The notes beneath the pieces are model-generated. The model ran no database searches. It saw only the letters and a program-made list of their open reading frames with translations, and was not told where the DNA came from. Both the position numbers and the translations under genes were made by a program. From contig NC_017030.1 in NCBI RefSeq assembly GCF_000255295.1, positions 8,468,328 to 8,532,327 of the forward strand: a DNA stretch of 64,000 nt, given 5' to 3'. This stretch comes from Corallococcus coralloides DSM 2259 (GTDB lineage: Bacteria; Myxococcota; Myxococcia; Myxococcales; Myxococcaceae). Of this stretch, positions 58,095 through 64,000 are shown one piece after another (positions within the stretch are counted from its first letter, which is position 1; each line of letters begins with the position of its first letter).

Positions 58095-59516
58095 ATGTTC
58101 CTCGCCTCGCTGCTGTCCGTGTTCGCTGGCGCCTGGATGTTCGCGGCGGCGCCGTTCACCGTCACGATGAAGTCCGCGGGCTACTCCGCCCGCTCGGATG
58201 GAGAGACGGTCACCGTCACCCAGGTGGAGCCCAAGAGCGTCGCCGCCGAGGCGGGTCTCCAGCCAGGCATGAAGGTGAAGCGCATCGACATGCCGGCCCG
58301 GGCCTTCATCAAGGTTCCTCTGGCCCAGCTCGACGCGACGGACCTGCAGGACGCGCTGACGCCCCAGCCCGGCGAGTCCCTCTGGCTCAAGGTGGAGCGG
58401 GCGAAGGGCACCACCCAGGTCGTCCTCCAGAGCCGCGAGCCGCTCCCTGACCATCCGTTCCCCAGCGTCCCGCTGACGCAGGCCCAGCTGGAACGCCTCA
58501 CCCCGATGCAGCTCGGGCTCTATCACGCGCGGCTCCAGCAGGCCGTCCTGGAGGAACACGAGCGGCCCCGGTTCGACGCCATGCAGGACACCACGGCCTA
58601 CGTGATGCAAGGCAAGCTCGTGGGAGTGGAGGGCGGCGGCGCCACTCCGCTGTGGCTCCACCCGCGCATCGACCTGCAGGCCACCTGCCTCACCGGCGTG
58701 GAGTCGGTGGAGCTGGTGAGCACCGCGAAGGGAGTGCGCCGCACCCTGGGGCCCGAAGACTCCCGCTACCCGGGCACGAAGACCTTCGATCTGACCCCGG
58801 CGCTCTGGCCGGTCCCGCGGGTGCTCCAGCAATGTGAGGGCGCGCCCAAGCCCCTCGAGCAGTCCCTGCGCATCAAGCTGACCTGCAAGGGGAAGCCACC
58901 GCTGGAGCGGGATGTCGCCATGAAGCTGGCCGTGCGCTGCAACGTCCCCTCCCCGGTGACCCTGCGGCCCCTGGACCTGCGGGAGCCGTGGGACTTCATG
59001 GTGGGGGACAAGACCCCGCTCCAGGTGGACGTGTCCGCGCATCAGCTCATCCCCCGCCCCACCGAGGCGACGCTGGTGGAGGTGGACGCCAAGGGCAGGG
59101 TGACCCGGCGCCTGATGCCACTCCCCCTCGGGAGGAACGCCCACGCGTCCAGCATTCCGGTCAAGGTCGCGCTGGACACGACGGTGGCGCGCACCGCGAG
59201 GCTGGCGCTGGAGGCGCGCTTCTCCGACGGAAGCACCTGGATCAGCGAACCGCGGACGCGGGACATCCGCTCCCAGGCGCAGCGGGAGGCGGATGACCGG
59301 GAGGCCGTCGAGGCCCACGCGAAGCTGGAGGCCTTCGGAAAACGCCTCGCCGCGAAGTTCCCCGAGCCCTGCGCGGACCTGCCCGCCACGATGAAGTGGC
59401 TGGAGGCCCAGCCCGACCTCGAATACGCCTCATCCGAGGAGGACGGCCACTCCTTCGCCTACAAGGTGAAGGGCGCGCTCGCGCCCCTCATCTTCTCCTG
59501 TCACCGCCATCGCTAG
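58095..59516 (+). CDS. Exported or membrane-anchored protein with PDZ-like domain
   Basis: A 473-residue protein with a hydrophobic N-terminus (FLASLLSVFAGAWMFAAAPF) that may be a signal or an anchor. A PDZ-like domain follows at about residues 35-115: VTVTQVEPKSVAAEAGLQPGM has the typical binding loop and helix, without a protease domain attached. The rest (about 120-473) looks beta-rich, with conserved cysteines (TCLTGVES, QQCEGAP, LTCKGKP, VRCNVP). I do not recognise this part. It may be a periplasmic scaffold. It is divergent from the flavin operon and convergent with the SHOCT gene, 3 bp apart. Confidence 0.7.
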   Translation: MFLASLLSVFAGAWMFAAAPFTVTMKSAGYSARSDGETVTVTQVEPKSVAAEAGLQPGMKVKRIDMPARAFIKVPLAQLDATDLQDALTPQPGESLWLKVERAKGTTQVVLQSREPLPDHPFPSVPLTQAQLERLTPMQLGLYHARLQQAVLEEHERPRFDAMQDTTAYVMQGKLVGVEGGGATPLWLHPRIDLQATCLTGVESVELVSTAKGVRRTLGPEDSRYPGTKTFDLTPALWPVPRVLQQCEGAPKPLEQSLRIKLTCKGKPPLERDVAMKLAVRCNVPSPVTLRPLDLREPWDFMVGDKTPLQVDVSAHQLIPRPTEATLVEVDAKGRVTRRLMPLPLGRNAHASSIPVKVALDTTVARTARLALEARFSDGSTWISEPRTRDIRSQAQREADDREAVEAHAKLEAFGKRLAAKFPEPCADLPATMKWLEAQPDLEYASSEEDGHSFAYKVKGALAPLIFSCHRHR

Positions 59517-59519
59517 CCG

Positions 59520-60038
59520 CTACAAGCGACCGAGGATCTCCGCCTTCTTCTCCTCGTACTCGCGCTCGGTGATGAGGCCGCCGTCGGCCATGCGCTTCAG
59601 GTCCTCCATCGCCCGGACCGGATCCGCCGGGGGCGATGGCGGGCTGGCCGGGGCGGCCATCGCGAAGCCGGTGATGACGACGCGCTGGGGCTGCATCGGG
59701 TCCACCATCACCTGGACCCGAAGCCCCGGCCCCCAGGTGGCCGTGCTCGAATGCGGCGGCAGCCGCTTGCTCACCCGCGCCTGATAGGGAGCACGGCCGG
59801 GGATGTGAACCTCCAGGAGCAGCTGGAGGACGGGGCGCTTGTCGATGCGGATCGCGGTGTCCCGCACCTCCAGCACCGTGGCCTCGCCGGCCCTTCCGTT
59901 CTTCAACTCCGTGCGATCCAGCCCGGCGCCCAACAGCCCCAGCAGCCCCCCCTTCGGTCCGAACGCCACGCCCAGCCCTCCCACCACGACGATGAGGAGG
60001 ACGAGGAGCGCGGGGTCGGAGCGAATGGCGTCGAACAT
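59520..60038 (-). CDS. SHOCT-domain membrane protein
   Basis: A 172-residue protein with an N-terminal membrane helix (LLVLLIVVVGGLGVAFG), possibly a second short hydrophobic stretch (GGLLGLLGAGL), a middle beta-rich domain of about 85 residues (ATVLEVRDTAIRIDKRPVLQ), a Pro-rich linker, and a C-terminal SHOCT domain (LKRMADGGLITEREYEEKKA). SHOCT is a short helical module found at protein ends, thought to mediate oligomerisation. No function can be given. It is 12 bp downstream of the GH43 gene stop on the same strand. Confidence 0.8.
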   Translation of the reverse strand: MFDAIRSDPALLVLLIVVVGGLGVAFGPKGGLLGLLGAGLDRTELKNGRAGEATVLEVRDTAIRIDKRPVLQLLLEVHIPGRAPYQARVSKRLPPHSSTATWGPGLRVQVMVDPMQPQRVVITGFAMAAPASPPSPPADPVRAMEDLKRMADGGLITEREYEEKKAEILGRL

Positions 60039-60050
60039 GGGGCTTCCAGC

Positions 60051-61640
60051 CTAGGGGATGTTGATGCGCGAGTGCAGGGCACGGCCGTCATACGCGGCGG
60101 CGCCGCAGCGCGCGTGGGCCCAGTCGCCGTTCACCGCGGAGCACATGCGGAAGGCCTGGATGTTGGAGAACGGCACGTTGATGCCCGGCGTGTCACATCT
60201 CCCCGTGTACGTCCAGGACAGGCTCTTGTTCACGGCGCCCACGCCGATGCAGGGGCCAATCCACGCGCCTGTGTCCCGCCGCTGCACGTCGATGGAGTAC
60301 TGCGCCAGCGTCTCCTCCTCGCTCCACTCCAGGTCCACGAAGGGCGTGACGCCGCCGGGCAGCTCCAGGGACACGTCGTCGGAGATGCCGTCATAGGCCT
60401 TCTCCACGGAGGGCCCCCAGACGTTGTTGTTGGAATAGAAGAGGCGGAACGCGGCGATCTCCCCCTTCGTCACCACGCGGTCCCCCGCGCTGCGGCACAC
60501 GCCGTCGAACACCGTCTTGTTGGCCTGCCCCAGCAGCACCACGGACGTGCACGGCCCCACCACCGAGCCATTCTTCAGCACGACGTCCAGCGAGTAGCTG
60601 TACCCCGCGAGCCGGTTCCAGCGCACGCTCACCTGGTTGAGCGACGTCATCGCCCCGTCCGGCTTGAACGCGACGCGCTGCTTGTACGTGCTGCGCGACG
60701 TGAGGTTGCCCGCGCTGTCGAAGGCGCCCTGATGGAAGATGTTGAAGTACTCGCCCCGCCGCTCGACGATGACGTTGTGGCCGTGGGACTGCACCAGCCG
60801 GCCCGCGGAGTTCTTCAAGGGCAGGGACTGCCGCCGCACCGCCCGCGCCCGCGTGAGCTCCGGGATGGAGTCCGCCATCACGTAGTACATGGCGTACTGG
60901 CTGTTGTACCAACCGCCGCTGAAGACCATGTAGTAGCGCCCGTCGCGCTTGAAGAGCTCCGGCGCCTCGTTGATGCCCTCCTCGTAGGCCGGCGTCGCGA
61001 ACACCGCCGGGCCCGCGTGGTTGTAGACGGTGCCGGGCGCGGACAGCTTGAACGACGAGATGTTGTTGCCGTTCTGGAACCAGACATAGAAGAGCCAGCG
61101 GTCCGCGCCGTCGTTGAACGTCGCCGAGTCGATGCGGATGTTCCGGTTGCACCCCTGCGGCAGGCACGCCGTGCCGGTGGTGGTGCGCGGCCAGGTGGTG
61201 TTGGCGTTGATGGGCTGGGGCACGCCGAAGACCAGGTTCAGGTCCGGCGCCGTGGCGACGAAGGTCGTCACCTCCTGGCCCGCCGGAGGACACGCCGCGC
61301 CATTGGGCACCCGGTGTCCGGAGAAGTGGAGCTGGTAGCTGCTGCCCACCTTGCTCAGGTCCGGCGCCCACAGGAAGCAGTAGTCGTAGGTCGGATCCGC
61401 CGCGGACGGGTTGTAGTCGCGCTTGAAGCGGAACGCCGTCAGGTCGTTGGACTCATACAGCGGAATCAGCACCCCGTTGCCCGTGCCGGTGAGGAAGAAC
61501 AGGTCGTCGTTCTCCTTGTAGACGTCCGGATCCGCCAGCCACTGCATCAGCAGCGTGCGCGAGTTGTCCTGCGCGAAAGCACTCCCGGCGAAGGTCGTGG
61601 TGAGGAGGGACAACAGCAGGACGGCTCGGACGGGCTTCAT
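60051..61640 (-). CDS. Secreted GH43-family glycosidase
   Basis: A 529-residue exported protein with a cleavable signal (LLLSLLTTTFAGSAFAQ). The N-terminal ~320 residues match the five-bladed propeller of GH43/62: the general base in WLADPDVYKENDDLFFL, the pKa-modulating Asp in IRIDSATFND, and the catalytic acid in INEAPELFKRDGRYYMVFSG. GH43 enzymes act on arabinans, xylans and related plant or microbial glycans; the exact substrate is unknown. Residues ~340-529 hold two similar beta-rich modules with paired cysteines (VVGPCTSVVLLGQANK and WIGPCIGVGAVNKS), probably sugar-binding. The promoter region has a palindrome (61657-61675). Confidence 0.85.
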   Translation of the reverse strand: MKPVRAVLLLSLLTTTFAGSAFAQDNSRTLLMQWLADPDVYKENDDLFFLTGTGNGVLIPLYESNDLTAFRFKRDYNPSAADPTYDYCFLWAPDLSKVGSSYQLHFSGHRVPNGAACPPAGQEVTTFVATAPDLNLVFGVPQPINANTTWPRTTTGTACLPQGCNRNIRIDSATFNDGADRWLFYVWFQNGNNISSFKLSAPGTVYNHAGPAVFATPAYEEGINEAPELFKRDGRYYMVFSGGWYNSQYAMYYVMADSIPELTRARAVRRQSLPLKNSAGRLVQSHGHNVIVERRGEYFNIFHQGAFDSAGNLTSRSTYKQRVAFKPDGAMTSLNQVSVRWNRLAGYSYSLDVVLKNGSVVGPCTSVVLLGQANKTVFDGVCRSAGDRVVTKGEIAAFRLFYSNNNVWGPSVEKAYDGISDDVSLELPGGVTPFVDLEWSEEETLAQYSIDVQRRDTGAWIGPCIGVGAVNKSLSWTYTGRCDTPGINVPFSNIQAFRMCSAVNGDWAHARCGAAAYDGRALHSRINIP

Positions 61641-61656
61641 GAGGCCTCTCCATGTA

Positions 61657-61675
61657 AGTCTTGAAATTCAAGCTT
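61657..61675. promoter_or_regulatory. Palindromic operator candidate upstream of the GH43 gene
   Basis: CTTGAA-A-TTCAAG (61660-61672) is a perfect 13-bp palindrome, with further partial symmetry outside (AAG at 61657-61659, CTT at 61672-61674). It lies about 17 bp upstream of the GH43 start. LacI- or TetR-type repressors bind sites of this size, but no such regulator gene is in the window. Confidence 0.4.
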
Positions 61676-61750
61676 CCAGGGAAGGCCCGGACCACGCAAG
61701 GCCGATGGGTTTTGACCGTCCGGCGGCGATCCGCTATACCCGCAAACTTC

Positions 61751-61778
61751 GATAATGAATATCAATTTCATTTGATAT
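61751..61778 (+). promoter_or_regulatory. Fur box of the siderophore-uptake operon
   Basis: GATAATGAATATCAATTTC (61751-61769) matches 15 of 19 positions of the Fur consensus GATAATGATAATCATTATC. It overlaps a perfect inverted repeat, ATATCAA (61759-61765) and TTGATAT (61772-61778), as expected for overlapping Fur dimers. It lies 26 bp before the GTG start at 61804, so Fur with iron would block transcription of the importer genes. It is a clear AT-rich island in GC-rich DNA. Confidence 0.8.
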
Positions 61779-61803
61779 CACCTTCATCTGGACTGTCTTT
61801 CCC

Positions 61804-62829
61804 GTGAGCACCTCTCCCCGGCGGTTCCCTCCCCTCCTCGCGGCCCTCATCGGGGTCGCGGTCATCGCGCTCGCGGTCTTCTTCGGGTGGGGCCCTCGGG
61901 CTCCGGCCCCGGCTCCCGTGCCCTCGGAAGGCGCGGCACCGGCTGCCGCGGCGGCCCCTGCTCCGGGAGCGGGCCGGACCATTGCCCACGCACAGGGCAG
62001 CACCGTCGTGGCCCCGAACCCGCGGAAGGTCGTGGTGTTCGACCTGGCGGCGCTGGACACGCTGGACGCGCTGGGGGTGGACGTGCAGGGCGTGGCGGGT
62101 GAGTACTTCCCCGGCCAGCTGGCGAAGTACGCGGACGCGAAGAAGTACCCGCGCTACGGGACGCTCTTCGAGCCCGACTACGAGGCCCTGCACGCCGCCC
62201 GGCCCGACCTGGTCATCACCGGCGGCCGCTCCAGCGCCCGGTACACGAAGCTCGCCGCCATGGTGCCCACCATCGACCAGACCACGGACGACGCGCACTT
62301 CCTGGACACCGTGGTGGGCAACACGCAGCGGCTGGCGACCGTCTTCGGCAAGGAGGAGCAGGCGCGCACCCTGGTGGAGTCGCTGCACCAGTCCATCGCG
62401 ACGCTGAAGGGGACCACCGCCAGCCGGGGCAAGGGGCTCATCGTGCTGACGTCCGGAGGGCGGATGAGCGCGTATGGCCCGGGCTCGCGCTTCGGCGTGC
62501 TGCACGACACCTTTGGCATCCCGCCCGCGGCCCCGTCGCTCAAGGCGTCACTGCACGGAGAGGCCGTGGGCTCGGAGTTCATCCTGGAGACCAACCCGGA
62601 CTGGCTGTTCGTCATCGACCGGGACGCGGCCATTGGCGAGGGCGGCGGCGCGCAGCGGCTCCTGGACAACGAGCTGGTGCACCAGACGACGGCCTGGAAG
62701 CAGGGACAGGTCGTGTACCTGGAGCCGGCGAACACCTACCTCATCGGCGGCGGCATCCAGTCCCTGCGGCGCCTGATGGAGCAGATCTCCGATGTCTACG
62801 CGAAGCCCCGACAGCCCCCCGCTCCCTGA
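61804..62829 (+). CDS. Siderophore ABC transporter substrate-binding protein
   Basis: A 341-residue periplasmic-binding protein of the FepB/FhuD/YclQ group. The N-terminus is a basic then hydrophobic helix (LLAALIGVAVIALAVFFGW) without a lipobox, followed by a Pro/Ala-rich linker, so it may be membrane-tethered. The binding domain shows RKVVVFDLAALDTLDALGVD, YEALHAARPDLVITGGRSS and the C-terminal AIGEGGGAQRLLDNELV. The start is GTG at 61804. The permease gene begins inside its last 38 bp. A Fur box lies in front, so it is expected to be expressed in iron limitation and to deliver ferric siderophores to the permease. Confidence 0.9.
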   Translation: MSTSPRRFPPLLAALIGVAVIALAVFFGWGPRAPAPAPVPSEGAAPAAAAAPAPGAGRTIAHAQGSTVVAPNPRKVVVFDLAALDTLDALGVDVQGVAGEYFPGQLAKYADAKKYPRYGTLFEPDYEALHAARPDLVITGGRSSARYTKLAAMVPTIDQTTDDAHFLDTVVGNTQRLATVFGKEEQARTLVESLHQSIATLKGTTASRGKGLIVLTSGGRMSAYGPGSRFGVLHDTFGIPPAAPSLKASLHGEAVGSEFILETNPDWLFVIDRDAAIGEGGGAQRLLDNELVHQTTAWKQGQVVYLEPANTYLIGGGIQSLRRLMEQISDVYAKPRQPPAP

Positions 62830-63886
62830 GACAGGCTTCGTCTCGCGCGCGCCGTCCGTGGCCGCCCGCGACGTCCGCCCACGCACCGAGCCACTGCCCG
62901 CGACCGGCACGAAGGGCGGCCCCCTGCCGCTGCTCGGCGTGGCGGTGCTCGGGGTGCTGGTGCTCGCGGGCGTGAGCCTGCTGATTGGCGTGAGCCACGT
63001 GTCGTGGGAGGCGCTGCTTTCGCCAGCGGAGCACCAGCGCGCCGTGCAGGTGCTGGTCATCAGCCGCGTGCCGCGCACGCTGGCCCTGGTGCTGGCGGGC
63101 ATGTCCCTGGCCGTCGCGGGCCTCATCATGCAGATGCTCGCGCGCAACCGCTTCGTGGAGCCCTTCACGGCGGGCACGGCGGAGTCCGCGAGCCTGGGCC
63201 TGCTCGCCGTGACGCTGCTCGCCCCCGGCCTCCCCATCCTCGCCAGGACGGCGGTCGCCGCCGGCTTCGCCATGGCGGGCACGGCGCTGTTCCTGTTCAT
63301 CCTCCGGCGGATTCCGCTTCGCTCGGCGCTCGTCGTGCCCGTGGTGGGCCTGGTGCTGGGCGCCATCTTCGACGCGGCGACGACGTTCTTCGCCTACCGC
63401 TTCTCCCTGCTGCAGTCGCTGATGGCCTGGACCACGGGCGACTTCTCCAGCGTGCTGCGCGGCCGGTACGAGCTGCTCTGGGGCGCGTTCGTGCTGACCG
63501 TCATCGCCTACGTCGTCGCGGACCGCTTCACCGTCGCCGGCATGGGCGAGGCCTTCACCACCAACCTGGGCCTGAGCCACCCGCGCATCATGGCGCTGGG
63601 GCTGGCCATCGTCGCAATGGTCACCGCGGTGGTGGTGGCCACCGTGGGGATGATTCCCTTCATCGGGCTCGTGGTGCCCAACGTCGTCAGCCTCATCGTG
63701 GGTGACAACGCGCGCCGCTCCATCCCGTGGGTGGCGGTGATGGGCGCGGGCTTCGTGCTCCTGTGCGACATCGTGGGGCGGGTGGTGCGCCAGCCCTATG
63801 AGATTCCCGTGGGCACCGTGGCGGGCGTGGTGGGCAGCCTCCTGTTCCTCCACCTGCTCCTGCGGAGGGACGACCGTGTCGGCTAG
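62792..63886 (+). CDS. FecCD-family siderophore ABC permease 1
   Basis: A 364-residue inner-membrane protein with about nine or ten helices. FecCD-family signatures are SRVPRTLALVLAGMSLAVAG, then MQMLARNRFVEPFTAGTAES, AVVVATVGMIPFIGLVVPN (the coupling region to the ATPase) and the end RQPYEIPVGTVAGVVGS. The start at 62792 overlaps the binding-protein gene by 38 bp, so the first ~35 residues, which are hydrophilic, might not be translated if a later start is used. It forms a heterodimeric channel with the next permease. Confidence 0.92.
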   Translation: MSTRSPDSPPLPETGFVSRAPSVAARDVRPRTEPLPATGTKGGPLPLLGVAVLGVLVLAGVSLLIGVSHVSWEALLSPAEHQRAVQVLVISRVPRTLALVLAGMSLAVAGLIMQMLARNRFVEPFTAGTAESASLGLLAVTLLAPGLPILARTAVAAGFAMAGTALFLFILRRIPLRSALVVPVVGLVLGAIFDAATTFFAYRFSLLQSLMAWTTGDFSSVLRGRYELLWGAFVLTVIAYVVADRFTVAGMGEAFTTNLGLSHPRIMALGLAIVAMVTAVVVATVGMIPFIGLVVPNVVSLIVGDNARRSIPWVAVMGAGFVLLCDIVGRVVRQPYEIPVGTVAGVVGSLLFLHLLLRRDDRVG

Positions 63887-64000
63887 CGCGCTGCGGCTGG
63901 AAGGCCATGAGCGGCGGCTGCTCCTCTTGGGAGGCCTGGCCACCTTCTGCGTGGTGGTGTTCATGACCGTGGACGCGGGCGGCAAGTGGGACTTCGTGCT
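63876..64000 (+). CDS. FecCD-family siderophore ABC permease 2 (cut by window end)
   Basis: Forty-one residues are visible: GTG start at 63876 after GGAGGGA, overlapping the previous gene by 11 bp. It has a basic N-terminus and one hydrophobic segment (LLLLGGLATFCVVVFMTVDA), then GKWDFVL, which fits the N-terminus of the second permease of such importers. The family call rests mainly on position and overlap; the ATPase gene would be expected to follow. Confidence 0.65.
   Translation, partial: MSASALRLEGHERRLLLLGGLATFCVVVFMTVDAGGKWDFV

Noticed and set aside
1..64000. RNA genes, insertion sequences, prophage or integrative-element borders
   Set aside because: I saw no tRNA-like cloverleaf, rRNA segment, transposase, integrase or flanking direct repeats, and base composition is even apart from short promoter islands. 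A covariance-model and profile search would be needed to exclude small RNAs.

Overview
This window is high-GC DNA with dense gene packing. It carries many lipoproteins, secreted hydrolases, STAND/TPR regulators, ELWxxDGT-repeat proteins and a Wzx/Wzy exopolysaccharide locus. This mix points to a myxobacterium, most likely Myxococcaceae (Corallococcus or Myxococcus type); that placement is inferred from gene content, not from a marker gene. I place 48 protein-coding genes, two of them cut by the window ends, and see no rRNA, tRNA, insertion sequence, prophage or CRISPR array.

Layout. 1-2.6 kb: a truncated OxyR-type regulator divergent from catalase and an ankyrin protein, with a near-consensus OxyR site between them. 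2.6-5.8 kb: divergent transketolase and transaldolase. 5.9-12.4 kb: an ELWxxDGT lipoprotein, a GH18 chitinase, a GAF histidine kinase and two tandem HEAT proteins. 12.6-21.4 kb: an Ala/Lys/Pro-rich repeat protein, a serine-hydrolase-fold protein lacking its catalytic residues, an ATP-grasp protein, two lipoproteins (one with HExxH), an AraC regulator and a zinc alcohol dehydrogenase.

21.4-37.3 kb is a polysaccharide locus. It holds three FemAB/GNAT-like acyltransferases, a Wza-type export lipoprotein, Wzc, Wzy, a GT4 glycosyltransferase, Wzx, a PglC-like phosphoglycosyl transferase, a PglE-like aminotransferase, an unknown lipoprotein and a PglF/WbpM-like dehydratase. Dehydratase, aminotransferase and PglC-like transferase together suggest a glycan primed with an N-acylated 4-amino-4,6-dideoxyhexose. 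The Wzc kinase domain lacks its Walker A lysine.

37.7-47.1 kb: a histidine phosphatase, a STAND ATPase with a C-terminal winged helix, a trypsin-like lipoprotein, a zinc-ribbon membrane protein, a TonB-like protein, a luciferase-like monooxygenase, a Cys-rich lipoprotein and a DUF2277 protein.

47.1-57.9 kb is the most unusual region. Four tightly coupled minus-strand genes encode a flavin monooxygenase-like protein, a 1405-residue protein with the domain order of animal soluble adenylyl cyclase, a large flavin oxidoreductase and an acetoacetate-decarboxylase-like protein. They converge on a second gene for a paralogous flavin oxidoreductase. I do not recognise this arrangement as a described system.

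58-64 kb: a PDZ-type protein, a SHOCT protein, a GH43 glycosidase and the start of a ferric-siderophore ABC importer operon behind a strong Fur box.
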